Counted from the stretch's first letter, positions 32,368 through 43,274 are shown. The stretch: 64,000 nucleotides of DNA from Zantedeschia hybrid cultivar (GCA_030544215.1 JARZZO010000011.1:1226001-1290000); one strand, 5' to 3'. A program made the numbers and translations. The notes: generated by a model not told the origin, from the letters alone.

Positions 32368-33075
32368 TGGCTTCAGCCCCCTCTTCTCCTCTCTCCCTCT
32401 CTGTCTTCGATCGGTGAGGCTTCGCTCTAGCCCACTCTCCAAGCAGCCTCTCTCCCTCCACTCTTTCCGGAAGAAAACGTAGTATTTTTCCTCTTCTTTT
32501 TCGCTCCGACTCCAGAGGGAGGGAGACGAGGGGCTACCGTGTGTTCCACGTCATGCATCGTGTGCGGGAACGACGAGCGACAAGTGGGCACACTACGAGG
32601 GCGCTTGGATGCGGGCCGGGCCGGCCCAGCCAGCTTGGAAGACGTCCCCCATGGTCAAGGATGGACCGGTTCAATGTGCAGTTGTATCGGTATATAACAT
32701 AAGAAAGACTTTGCTACACCAGGACCATCGCAACTTGATGCAGATTAAGAAGTTTATTTTATTTTAAGCTTAAATTTCAGTATAAATGTAGCAATTTGCA
32801 GGTTTATTTGTGCTCCAATTTTGAGTTTCATACATTCTTACATTTATTAATGACTGTGTAGAAATTTATTAATAACAAGTCTTATCTATACACTAAAGTA
32901 GTTTTGGGCTATAGGACTTCTCAAAATTAATAACCAACAAATAGATAGATGTGTACCTTAACATGTATTCACATAGTATTGGACCTGTTGACATCACTGC
33001 TTTTAACAACAAATAAGATTTAGATTATACGTTTCTTAATTTTGTTGATATTTATTATAAAATAGTACTCTCTCT
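32368..33075. promoter_or_regulatory. SPPA 5' untranslated and upstream region
   Basis: The first 100-200 bp upstream of the SPPA ATG are CT-rich on the coding strand, typical of a plant 5' leader. A clear TATA box at a standard distance was not seen, as is common for plastid housekeeping genes. From about 32690 onward the DNA becomes AT-rich and shows nothing recognisable. Confidence 0.4.
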
Positions 33076-33862
33076 TACGTGCACACATTTTTATAGTAGG
33101 CACTTGATGATTATCATTCTAGAATATATAGCTATAGATACATATCTATTACTAAACCATTTTCTACACATGTATCCAAAGTAAGAACTACGCTATGTTG
33201 TCACCATCAAAATGTCAATATACTATCTAGCTAGTTAATGTTAGATATAAAATTTAGGTCTACATGAACATATGTTGAAAGAACTATTATATTCCGTTAT
33301 GGAAATATGACCAGCGTTTTCTGGTGGGTTGAAGACAATTTTTAGTGGGCCTGAATTTAAGACAAACCACTCTTGTGGATCAAGTGAAGAAAACCTCTGA
33401 AATGGGCCACATTGATCTGTTATAAATAGAGTAATCGCGGTGCAGCACTGGCGGAGGTTAACAAAATTAAAAATAAATAAAACTTTTTTTTTTTGAACTT
33501 TTTAAACTGTCACATCAAAGATCGATGGCTTCTTCAGAATTTTTCCTGCCCATTTGATTTTTTATAAAAAATAAAAAAAAATTGTTAATTGCTGCCAGCG
33601 TTGGAGCAAATATTATTCTTATAAATAACAAGAAAGTTATTTAGCAAAGAGTCCGACTTGCTGTACTGCGGTGGTGCCAGCTGCACCGCACCCACGCTGC
33701 CATCCGATCTCTTCGATTGAACAACAACGAGTGGTGCAGCAAGTTTTTTTTTTTCTCTTTTTAAAAATTTACCGAGCTGAGGGAGGCTCCCAACTCGACA
33801 TTCATACCATTCAATTTTAGGTCGGACAATTAAAAAAATTCAAAAAAAAAAAAGATTGTGTA
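33076..33862. repeat. Direct repeat block, copy 1
   Basis: About 780 bp starting TTACGTGCACACATTTTTAT and ending in a poly-A stretch before GATTGTG. It is closely similar to 45632-46407 in the same orientation (my estimate is around 90 percent identity). It contains TTATAAATAGAG, a TATA-box-like string, near 33420. No inverted ends, target duplication or coding sequence was recognised, so the class is open: a dispersed repeat, a small LTR-type element or a segmental duplication. Confidence 0.75.
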
Positions 33863-34426
33863 CTCGGACGATCCAAAATGTCAGATTACGTTATGCGGCG
33901 CGCCATGCAGCAAGCACTCTCATTTAGCAAAATGTCAAGGTAGCGCTGCACAGCTGTGCGATCATGTACTCATGTGATTTTTTATTTTTCTCAATCATCT
34001 GGCCTTTTGATTGAATGGTATATATGCTGAGTTAAGATGGACCTTGAATTTGGTATTTTTCTTTTTAACTTCAAGATCCTATAGATGCTTTCAAAAGTTT
34101 GCAGCATCCCCAATTTGCAGCAAGCATTTCTCAACAGACAAAAGTGAATGTTATATCTTCGGCATTATAGTCCTTTTGAGTTCTAAACTAAGGGTGTCTT
34201 TGATACCTATTCCTGGAGGTCCCTTCTTGCTTGAAACAAGGAATGATGCATAAACATATAGTTGGTATTCATTGTTATGAAATCATTCCCACAAGAATGA
34301 GTGCGACTCCTTCTCATTAGAAGGCTTAAGGAGCTCCCTCTAAGGCATGGTGGGACTCCATTAAAACAATCTGCACACCTTACATCTCGTATACATTTAT
34401 GAAATGGGATAATATTTTATACTTAA

Positions 34427-35486
34427 TGATGTAGACTGGATCTATCACGACCGGATTCCGAGGCTGGAACCCGAAGAAATAGATCCGAAGCCGGTTCGGA
34501 TCGGTGTTATTGAGGCCCGACGGGGATCCGGAAGGCCGAGGAGGCGGAGGCGGAGGCGAAGACGAGGGTCCGAAGGCCGAAGGGCGCTTCGGTCGGTGCA
34601 GGCTCGTCTCCGGGAAGTCGGGGCCGAGGCTCTTTCGGCGGGCGAAGGGGCGGCGTGGATGAAGCTCTATCTGGCTGTATTGCCGACAGGCAATGGAACC
34701 GAAGCCGACGGTCCGAGGCCGGAAGGGTCTCGGACTCGGCTTGCTCTTGGATAGTGAGCCCAAAAGCCCTTTTTGTCGGACGAGGGGACAGCGCGGGGCC
34801 GAGTCTCCCGTTGCGGGGCAGCCGTCGCACGGCGTCGAGACCAGGGAGAGGAATCCGAGGTCGGCGGCCGAGACCGACTCGGGAAGGTCGGCGATGATTC
34901 GAACCGAACTCCTGCAGGAGGGAAAGAAGAAGAAACCGGTCAGCAGGAGTCCCGGGCTCTGGCCCTTAGGAACCCCCTCCGACGGTCAAGTTAGCTCCTG
35001 AAGATGATTCGATTCAGAAGGCAAGAAGTAGCTTTAATGCTATTTGGACCGTAGTCCTTAAGGGTCTCGGAGGCAAAGAGTTGCATACCTTTGGCCATAA
35101 ATAGCGGTGTATTTATAGCAGAGGATAGAGGTTGGTTAACGGTGGTAGCTGATATAGGACTATGTTTGGGCTTACTAGTAAACCGCCATAGTGCCGGATC
35201 TGCCACCAGAGTGGGCCGGACTCGGCTATCGGGCCGAAGGAGGTTGGGCCGCTGAGGAGCCGAAGCCTGCTGGGCCTTGGGCTGCCGTGCTGTTCCCGGG
35301 CCTTAGGCTGATGGGCCGCTGACGGGCTGAAGCCTGTTGGGCCGGGAGCGACGGTGCCGCTTGTGGGGCCGAGGGCTGCTGGGCCGCCGATGGGCTGGAG
35401 GCTCCCGGAGGGCCTGATACTGCTGCTGTTGGGCTGAACGGGGTTTGGGCCTGCTCTAATGGGCCGAATCGGATTCTGCCTCATCA
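34427..35486 (-). repeat. 3' LTR of the Tat-type element
   Basis: 1060 bp with a TGATG...CATCA terminal inverted repeat. On the minus strand a TATA box (CTATAAATAC) lies at about 35110-35119. The 5' half on that strand is rich in GGGCC-type text. Paired with 42216-43269. Confidence 0.93.
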
Positions 35487-35504
35487 CATAGCCCCCCACT
35501 CTTG
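35487..35504 (-). promoter_or_regulatory. Polypurine tract of the Tat-type element
   Basis: On the minus strand the purine-rich AGAGTGGGGGGCTATG directly precedes the TGATGAGG start of the 3' LTR, the expected place for plus-strand priming. It fixes the element's orientation. Confidence 0.8.
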
Positions 35505-35759
35505 TCTTCCTCAGCTCTGAGATGGCGAGAGTAAAGCCCGAAGCTGCTAAAAGAACATCATAACAGGTGTCTTACTCGAAGCTCTGTTCTCCTTTTTTAC
35601 TGGGAAGAGGGGGCCCTTGGTCGGCCGAGGGCTACGCGGTTGCTTCGTCCTCGCTCGGAGTGGCGACGAAGGCCCGGAGCCAAGAAGCCGAAGGGCAGAG
35701 CCCTCTGACTCGTGTCAGGCTCCATTAAATGGACGGGATGGCGCGTCGCCTCGCGAGGA

Positions 35760-36108
35760 AGCACGGGACACGCGTCGTGCATCCGGCCGCTCCGTCGAAA
35801 ACACAAAAGGATCCTGACCGCTCTCTGGTCGCGGATCGCCTCGGCTCTCTGCCCGAGGCTTCACTCGGATTGCCGCCCTTTTCATCTTCAGCGCGCGGAT
35901 CGGGACACGCGGCGCGTATCCGGGCGGCCAGCCGAGAGGTCGGAGCGCCCTCGGCCGTTGATTGCTTCGCTGCAAGTCCCGGAGCCGGTCCGTCATCATT
36001 GCCGATGGACGGCGCACGTGGCGTGCATCTGAGAGGGGCGAGGGAACGAGCGGGACGATCTCGGCCGTTGGCTTCGGCGGGAGACGCTCCGAGTGGGCTC
36101 TATAAATA
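35760..36108 (+). promoter_or_regulatory. Promoter of the antisense ORF: three related modules and a TATA box
   Basis: TATAAATA stands at 36101-36108, about 270 bp before the ORF start, on the strand opposite to the element. Upstream are three related modules: GGGACACGCGTCGTGCATCC (about 35765), GGGACACGCGGCGCGTATCC (about 35902) and GGCGCACGTGGCGTGCATCT (about 36011). The third contains a G-box (CACGTG). CGGCCGTTG recurs at 35953 and 36063. These look like duplicated regulatory modules. Confidence 0.6.
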
Positions 36109-36375
36109 CAAGCCCTCAGCAGGGCACTGTTCTTCTTCCTGCTGCTGCGCTTGCGTTTCCTCTGCAATCTTCCAAGCTCTTCTTCCTTCTCCAGCGGAAA
36201 GCTAGCTTCTTGAAGGCTTCGTCTGAACTCGTCGGCCACCGCGGGAAGGTCTCCATTCCTCGGAGCGCATCGCTGGTGGAGCTGGGAGGTTTGAGAAGCC
36301 GCACTCGGCTCAGGAGAGACTTCCTCCCCTTTCCTGCGAGTAAGCCCCAGCTTTCCTCCTTCCCTTCGTGGCCTT

Positions 36376-38905
36376 ATGGTCCGGGATTCTTCCAGTGAGA
36401 TTACTCCTTCGGACGAGGAGTATACTCCTTCCCACTCTCTGCGATCTCTCCTGTCAGATCCCCTCACCTCAGACTCCCCTGCCCCAGCGATGTCTGAAGA
36501 GTCCGAGGTCTCCGGGACTGAGGGGTCCGAGGCTTCCGGAGCCGAGGTTTCCGGGGCCGAGACCTCCGGGGCCGAGTACGCCGAAGAGGTCCGGAACCCA
36601 GGCCAGGCTTCCACTTCGGGACGCCGTCGTCCTGATATGGCTTCGGAAGCATCCTGCGCCCTTTCGGACGCAGAGGTTACGCGCCTTGTCTCTTACTTCC
36701 AGCTCCCTTCCTGGATGACGGTCCTTCGGCCTGACTCCGCCACCCGGGCTAACACTTTCCGCCCGGGTTCCTTCTCTATTTACGTTGATAGCTTCGAGGC
36801 GGGTTTCCGTCTTCCACTCCCCACCTTCGTCATCAACCTTCTCAGTTTCTACGGGCTGGCTCCGTCTCAACTTTTTCCCAACTCCTGACGCACCGTGTAC
36901 GGTTTCTTGAGCGTCTTTTCTCATGTAAAGATCCGCCCTTCCATCAATGTCTTCCGCTGCCTCTTCAAAATTCAAAGGCAGGGGAAGTCCGAGTGATACT
37001 GCTTCGTCCCTCGGGTCGGGCGAAGCGTATTCTCCGGGAAGCCTTCGTCTATCCACGGCTGGAAGATGAAGTTTGTCTTCGTCTCCCTGCCGGAGAAGGA
37101 GGAAAGCGTGTGGCCCTTCCCTACTGAATGGGCGCCGCTGGCTGCAGGCCTCTCGGATCCTCCTATCCTCACCCAAGTCCAGAGCATCCTCGTGGGTCGC
37201 ATCCAGATGATGGCCCCGTACAATGTCTGGGGGCTTCTCAGCGCGTCGGAGCGTCTGGTGACCGCCGGGGTATGGCCGGATCCCCGGTCCGATCCGGTGC
37301 GGGCCTTCCCCTATCTTCCTCCCGGGGAGACTCCGCGGGGCCGCGGAGGAAGGGCTGCCGCTCCTCTGGCCGAAGCTCTTCCGGCTGAGGATGCTGATGA
37401 AGTTTCGGCCGAGGGTAAGTCGGCTCTGAGTTTGTACTTGTTCACTGTTCTGTTTCTGACAGGCTCTTCTTGCTTGCAGCAATGGCCGATCTCGACGCCC
37501 TCCTCGACCGGATATCCGACCAGCGCGGTCCGGGCCGGGCACTGGCCCGCAGGCGGCAGGCAGGCCCGGCCGAGGCGCTGGGGCTCCGAGGACCCGAGGC
37601 GGGGTCCCAAGGACTGCGGCCTCTTCCGAGGGCCGTGCTGCTGCCGCCGCTCTCGAGAGAGAGCAAAAGTCTAAATTCGCCGCTCGAAGGGGCGGCCGAG
37701 CGTCGAAGCGCCCCCGGTCGGAAGGGGCCGTAGACGCGGAGGAGGCTCCGCTGATCAGGAGGAGTGCCGAGGCCCGAAGGGCCGCGAGGCTGGCGTCTCC
37801 TGAAGCGCCGAGGGGCGATTCCCCTTCGGCTGTGGCGGCCGGGGTCGGTGACGAAGGCTCCGGGTCACAGGCGCCCCGGGCGCAGCGCAAGTGGTGGCGC
37901 CCCGAACCGGGGATTTACGAGGACGAGAGTATGGAAGACTCGCAGACGTGCCTCCGTCTGCTCCGCAGTCTTACTCTCCCTTCGGCCTTTGAAGGGCTGA
38001 AGCGCCATTCGGTCATCGACCTGGCGGCGATGAGCGCTCGGTTGTCTGTCCAGGTAATAAGCTTGAAGGTGCTTCAGTCGAGCTTTCCTTAGCTTTCTCT
38101 TGGTTTTCCTTTTTTCTGATCACTGTTTGCTTTCGGCTCGCAGGCTGCGGTGACAGGTAGCGTCCTGATGCACCATCAGGAGCAGCTCCGGCTCCAGCTC
38201 CTGGAGGCCGAGAGGGAGTCAGACGGCTCGGGCGAGGGCACTTCGGTGGTGCCCGACATCGAGCCTTTAGTCGGTGGGCTCGTAACCTCGAGTGCCCAGG
38301 CGCGGGCGCAGCTGGAGGAGAGGACAGCTGAGGCCCGCGCTTCCGCCGAGGCCAAGGTGAAGGCCGAGGGGGAGCTCGCCGCGGCACAATCCGAGATCCG
38401 GGCCCTCAAGGCCCAGATTCAAGAGAAGGACTCCCGGCGGGCCTCGGAGAAGCGGTGACACGCCGAGGAGGTATCGGCGCTGAAGCAGGAGCTGGAGGAG
38501 GTGGCGGACATGGCCGTAGCTGAATACAAGGCCGGCCCGGACTTCACCGAGGAGATCATCCAAGCTCAACTGTTGGCTTCTTCCTCCGTCTTCGACCTCG
38601 GGTTGGCTGTCGCCCAGAGGGCCTGCCCGAGCGTCGATCTGACCGGGGTCGCCCTACCGAGGGGTGAGGAAGCCAAGGAGCTCCTGTCTTGGTGGCAGGG
38701 ACTTATGGCCGAGAGGACCTCGACTCCTGCGCCGGATGATGAAGCTGCGCCCGCTGAGGGGGCCCCTGAGGAGGCTGTCCCTGAGGAGGCTGCCGCTGAG
38801 GAGGCTGCCGTTCCTGAAGCGGTGCAGATCGTCGACTCTCCCTCTCCCTCTCCCTCTCCGGGACAAGTCGCAGCCGAGGTGGAGGAGGCCGAAGCCGAAG
38901 AATGA
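36376..38905 (+). pseudogene. Antisense ORF of the Tat-type element (putative gypsy-type transposon domain, coiled coil), broken
   Basis: Extra antisense ORFs near the 3' LTR are known in the Tat lineage; their function is unknown. Exon 1 (36376-37414) has an acidic Ser/Glu N-terminus, then LSDAEVTRLVSYFQLP, FEAGFRLPLPTFVINLLSFY and WAPLAAGLSDPP, like the putative gypsy-type transposon family (PF04195). Introns are visible as 37415-37479 (GTAAGT ... TTGCAG) and about 38054-38143 (GTAATAAG ... CTCGCAG). Exon 3 encodes a long Ala/Glu-rich coiled coil and an acidic tail ending at 38905. Damage: TGA at 36886 and 36994 (each fitting TGG), TGA at 38456 (fitting CGA), and a frame change inside exon 2. 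Confidence 0.75.
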
Positions 38906-39130
38906 CGCGGGGATCCGCCCCGGTTTCCGCTTCTTCTTCTATCGTAAACCTCCGGCCAAGTATACGGCCGGCTTTTACTTCTTCTTCTGTTGTAAGCCCT
39001 CGGCCTAGGGTGTGGCCGGTTTTTGTACTTCCTTTTCTATAAATATAAGGAATGTTTTCGGCCTTACCTTGGTGTTTGTGTATGATTGACCGAATATGGC
39101 CTTCAGAAGCCTGAGATCCTGTCATCGTTC
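38906..39130. other. 3' flank of the antisense ORF
   Basis: Short T-rich non-coding stretch after the stop codon, with CTTCTTCTTCTATCGTAA-like repeats (about 38930 and 38980) and a TATAAATATAAGG string at 39040. It may hold the poly-A signal of the antisense transcript. No gene. Confidence 0.4.
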
Positions 39131-39410
39131 GCTATAGCTTGTAAGGCCGAGACCCGATGTAGGTTCGGATAGAATGTTGCCATAGTATTCGGCCGGGGCT
39201 TTTACTAACGTGGTCCACATGATCCGAAGGGACATCTTGCCGCTTCCGATGTATTTCGGGTGGCCGAAGCCACTCATGCTTCCGCTTGCGCAAACTTAGA
39301 TATGCCATGCCGCTTCCCGAACCGGTATACGTGGCCGGAACCACCTTCGGATCAAGGTATCGGCGGGCTTAGGAAGAATGCCATGCCGCTCCCGACATGG
39401 TTTGCATGGC
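39131..39410. repeat. Degenerate copies preceding the 73-bp array
   Basis: Three or so diverged units share the landmarks of the adjacent array (ATGCCGC, TGGCCGGAACCA or TGGCCGAAGCCA, and CGGATCA or a related string) but are below roughly 75 percent similar to it. They look like an older, outer edge of the tandem array. Confidence 0.6.
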
Positions 39411-40675
39411 CGAAGCCATTCGTCGGTTTCAACAAAGACCCGCGGACTTTAACCGTGCCGCGTCCTGATCCGGATTACATGGCCGGGAGCCATTCGTCGG
39501 ATCAAAAAGGACCCGCGGACTTGAACCGTGCCGCGTCCTGATCCGGATTACATGGCCGGGAGCCATTCGTCGGATCAAAAAGGACCCGCGGACTTGAACC
39601 GTGCCGCGTCCTGATCCGGATTACATGGCCGGGTGCCATTCGTCGGATCAAAAAGGACCCGCGGACTTGAACCGTGCCGCGTCCTGATCCGGATTACATG
39701 ACCGGGTGCCATTCGTCGGATCAACAAGGACCCGCGGACTTGAAGAACCGTGCCGCGTCCTGATCCGGATTACATGGCCGGGTGCCATTCGTCGGATCAA
39801 CAAGGACCCGCGGACTTGAACCGTGCCGCGTCCTGATCCGGATTACATGGCCGGGTGCCATTCGTCGGATCAAAAAGGACCCGCGGACTTGAACCGTGCC
39901 GCGTCCTGATCCGGATTACATGGCCGGGTGCCATTCGTCGGATCAACAAGGACCCGCGGACTTGAACCGTGCCGCGTCCTGATCCGGATTACATGGCCGG
40001 GTGCCATTCGTCGGATCAAAAAGGACCCGCGGACTTGAACCGTGCCGCGTCCTGATCCGGATTACATGGCCGGGAGCCATTCGTCGGATCAAAAAGGACC
40101 CGCGGACTTGAACCGTGCCGCGTCTTGATCCGGATTACATGGTCGGGTGCTATTCGTCGGATCAACAAGGACCCGCGGACTTGAACCGTGCCGCGTCCTG
40201 ATCCGGATTACATGGCCGGGTGCCATTCATCGGATCAACAAGGACCCGCGGACTTGAACCGTGCCGCGTCCTGATCCGGATTACATGGCCGGGTGCCATT
40301 CGTCGGATCAAAAAGGACCCGCGGACTTGAACCGTACCGCGTCCTGATCCGGATTACATGGCCGGGTGCCATTCGTCGGATCAACAAGGACCCGCGGACT
40401 TGAACCGTGCCGTGTCCTGATCCGGATTACATGGCCGGGTGCCATTCGTCGGATCAAAAAGGACCCGCGGACTTGAACCGTGCCGCGTCCTGATCCGGAT
40501 TATATGGCCGGGTGCCATTCGTCGGATCAAAAAGGACCCGCGGACTTGAAGAACCGTGCCGCGTCCTGATCCGAATTACATGGCCGGGAGCCATTCGTCG
40601 GATCAAAGGACCGGACTTTAGAAAGAGCCTTGCCGCGTCCTGATCCGGAAAACATGGCCGTATGCCATTCGTCGG
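39411..40675. repeat. Tandem array A, 73-bp unit, about 16-17 copies
   Basis: The unit contains CCATTCGTCGGATCA, AAAGGACCCGCGGACTTGAA, CCGTGCCGCGTCCTGATCCG and ATTACATGGCCGGGTG. Copies differ at few sites (AAAAAGG or ACAAGG; GGGTG or GGGAG), and three carry a GAA insertion. Each unit holds the inverted pair TGATCCG ... CGGATCA around about 25 bp. Tandem repeats between the coding region and the 3' LTR are a known feature of Tat-lineage elements. Confidence 0.92.
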
Positions 40676-41215
40676 ATCAAAGGACCCGCGGACTTTCTCG
40701 AGAAGGCCGTGCCGCTCTGATTTGGTACGCATGGCCAGGGCCACTCCGAATCAGGTTGCCGCGGACTTTTGCTGAGACATCCGTGCCGCTCTGATTCGGT
40801 ACGCATGACCGGAGCCACTCCGAATCAGGTTGCCGCGGACTTTTGCTGAGAAATCCGTGCCGCTCTGATTCGGTACGCATGACCGGAGCCACTCCGAATC
40901 AGGTTGCCGCGGACTTTTACTGAGAAATCCGTGCCGCTCTGATTCGGTACGCATGACCGGAGCCACTCCGAATCAGGTTGCCGCGGACTTTTGCTGAGAA
41001 ATCCGTGCCGCTCTGATTCGGTACGCATGACCGGAGCCACTCCGAATCAGGTTGCCGCGGACTTTTACTGAGAAATCCGTGCCGCTCTGATTCGGTACGC
41101 ATGACCGGAGCCACTCCGAATCAGGTTGCCGCGGACTTTTACTGAGAAATCCGTGCCGCTCTGATTCGGTACGCATGACCGGAGCCACTCCGAATCAGGT
41201 TGCCGCGGACTTTTA
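40676..41215. repeat. Tandem array B, 74-bp unit, about 7 copies
   Basis: The unit contains TCCGTGCCGCTCTGATTCGG, TACGCATGACCGGAGCCACT, CCGAATCAGGTTGCCGCGGA and CTTTTRCTGAGAAA. Copies are nearly identical. The layout matches array A: GTGCCGC, an inverted pair (CTGATTCGG ... CCGAATCAG), a CATGNCCGG centre and CCGCGGACTT. Open frames of about 70 codons on the minus strand repeat every 74 bp and are artefacts of the array. Confidence 0.93.
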
Positions 41216-41493
41216 AAGAATATCAATAGATTCTCCGAGAAAGAAACCTTTATTCATTCCTCCCGCCTAATAGTCCGGGGGGTGTAATTTACAATAAGTG
41301 CCGAAGGTACTTCGCTTTTTAAATACAACGGAGGATGCGTGTCCGAAGGGGTCCCGACTCTGTGAGCCCCCCGGTCGCTTTTGTTTAAAAACACTTCAGC
41401 TGTTTCAGAGGCATAGCCTAGGGGAAGAGGATCTCCTTGGATGTTGCCTCACCGCTCTGAGGTCATCGAGTTGCGCCTCCGTCGAGGCCATTC

Positions 41494-42180
41494 CTACTGG
41501 TATTGCGGCAGTTGGCCTTCTTTGACGAGGCGATCTATCTCTTCCCGAAGTTGCAGGCATTCTTCAGTCGCATGGCCGATCTCGCAGTGATATTCGCAGT
41601 ACTTGCCGGAATCCCTTCGGCGAAGATCAGTCTTCATACGCTGTGGCGGCCGGAGCATTGATTTTATCTCCGTAAGCATTCGGGAAGGGGGAGCAATCAG
41701 CGGTAGGTGTCGTGGCTGCAGACCCTGTCGCTTGCCTCGGCCCCGTTCCTTTCGATACCGCCCATGTGAAGGTTCTTGATTTGCAGATTGAGGATGAGCC
41801 GCTGGAGGGGCTAGTGGTGCTGAGGGCTCGTTTGCCGAGACGGCCTCGTCGGCAAAGACTTGCGGAGGCGCTGGCCGAAGCTCCTCGTTCTGTATAGGGC
41901 AAAAGGGAGGTGCTTGACCAGGGAGTTGGCTCAGTATCCCAAGATACCGGGCCATGGCGGATACCATGTCCGCCAAAGATGCAACCGTGGCAGTCAGTGC
42001 GATCATTTGCCGCTGAAGTTCCTTTATCCGGTTGTCTTCAGCTGTGGACCCTGGCGCAACTAGCCGAACCGCACTCGAAGGGACGGACGGGGTGCCTTCG
42101 GAGGGTGGTAGCCGCGCTGAGACTTCCCGTGCCTCTGTTTTGCTTTGTCCGGATCGCCGGGTGACAGGTTGTCGAGACAT
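41494..42180 (-). pseudogene. Truncated gag of the Tat-type element
   Basis: 228 residues from ATG 42180. The N-terminus is basic; a helical segment (DNRIKELQRQMIALTATVAS) follows, then a Pro-rich linker, a basic GRYRKERGRGKRQG patch and a CEYHCEIGHATEEC zinc-knuckle-like motif with LREEIDRLVKEGQL. These are the two ends of a gypsy gag; the middle Retrotrans_gag fold and all of pol are missing. The frame is open and starts just after the primer-binding site, so the short protein may still be made and bind RNA. Confidence 0.75.
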
Positions 42181-42197
42181 GACTTGTTTGTTTGTTT

Positions 42198-42213
42198 CCC
42201 ACAGACGGCGCCA
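42198..42213 (-). promoter_or_regulatory. Primer-binding site of the Tat-type element
   Basis: On the minus strand, two bases after the CATCA end of the 5' LTR, stands TGGCGCCGTCTGTGGG, a primer-binding sequence common in plant gypsy elements and resembling the tRNA-Asp-type site. The exact tRNA is not certain from sequence alone. Confidence 0.75.
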
Positions 42214-42215
42214 CG

Positions 42216-43269
42216 TGATGTAGACCGGATCTATCACGACCGGATTCCGAGGCTGGAACCCGAAGAAATGGATCCGAAGCCGGTTCGGATCGGTGTTATT
42301 GAGGCCCGACGGGGATCCGGAAGGCCGAGGAGGCGGAGGCGAAGACGAGGGTCCGAAGGCCGAAGGGCGCTTCGGTCGGTGCAGGCTCGTCTCCGGGAAG
42401 TCGGGGCCGAGGCTCCTTCTGCGGGCGAAGGGGCGGCGTGGATGAAGCTCTATCTGGCTGTATTGCCGACAGGCAATGGAACCGAAGCCGACGGTCCGAG
42501 GCCGGAAGGGTCTCGGACTCGGCTTGCTCTTGGATAGTGAGCCCAAAAGCCCTTTTTGTCGGACGAGGGGACAGCGCGGGGCCGAGTCTCCCGTTGCGGG
42601 GCAGCCGTCGCACGGCGTCGAGACCAGGGAGAGGAGTCCGAGGTCGGCGGCCGAGACCGACTCGGGAAGGTCGGCGATGATTCGAACCGAGCTCCTGCAG
42701 GAGGGAAAGAAGAAGAAACCGGTCAGCAGGAGTCCCGGGCTCTGGCCCTTAGGAACTCCCTCCGACGGTCAAGTTAGCTCCTGAAGATGATTCGATTCAG
42801 AAGGCAAGAAGTAGCTTTAATGCTATTTGGACCGTAGTCCTTAAGGGTCTCGGAGGCAAAGAGTTGCATACCTTTGGCCATAAATAGCGGTGTATTTATA
42901 GCAGAGGATAGAGGTTGGTTAACGGTGGTAGCCGATATAGGACTATGTTTGGGCTTACTAGTAAACCGCCATAGTACCGGATCCGCCACCAGAGTGGGCC
43001 GGACTCGGCTATCGGGCCGAAGGGGGTTGGGCCGCTGAGGGGCCGAAGCCTGCTGGGCCTTGGGCTGCCGTGCTGTTCCCGGGCCTTAGGCTGATGGGCC
43101 GCTGACGGGCTGAAGCCTGTTGGGCCGGGAGCGACGGTGCCGCTTGTGGGGCCGAGGGCTGCTGGGCCGCCGATGGGCTGGAGGCTCCCGGAGGGCCTGA
43201 TACTGCTGCTGTTGGGCTGAACGGGGTTTGGGCCTGCTCTAATGGGCCGAATCGGATTCTGCCTCATCA
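42216..43269 (-). repeat. 5' LTR of the Tat-type element
   Basis: 1054 bp, paired with 34427-35486. A TATA box on the minus strand is at about 42891-42900 (TATAAATACA). It lacks one 6-bp GGAGGC repeat present in the other LTR. Confidence 0.93.
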
Positions 43270-43274
43270 CTTAA

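Larger units (their letters stand above)
34427..43269 (-). mobile_element. Non-autonomous Tat-type Ty3/gypsy LTR retrotransposon, complete
   Basis: Both LTRs are present (34427-35486 and 42216-43269), begin TGATG and end CATCA, and are flanked by perfect 5-bp duplications CTTAA (34422-34426 and 43270-43274). Reading on the minus strand: 5' LTR, primer-binding site, short gag remnant, two tandem-repeat arrays, an ORF in antisense, polypurine tract, 3' LTR. No protease, reverse transcriptase, RNase H or integrase is present. The LTRs differ at about a dozen positions plus a 6-bp gap by eye, so the insertion is young and must have been mobilised in trans. Confidence 0.93.

Noticed and set aside
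31817..32482. 221-codon plus-strand frame opposite SPPA exon 1
   Set aside because: It is a mirror of the conserved SPPA exon, low in complexity (Glu and Ser runs), with no recognisable domain.
35715..37890. Long minus-strand open frames (299 and 473 codons) over the Tat element
   Set aside because: They are Arg/Pro/Gly-rich shadows of the GC-rich plus-strand ORF. Splice sites, the TATA box and domain similarity support the plus strand.
40454..41188. Series of near-identical 65-96-codon open frames on the minus strand
   Set aside because: They recur exactly every 74 bp and are a by-product of the tandem array, with no promoter or known domain.
39411..41215. CRISPR-like array
   Set aside because: The units are contiguous direct repeats without unique spacers, in a plant retrotransposon; no cas genes are present.
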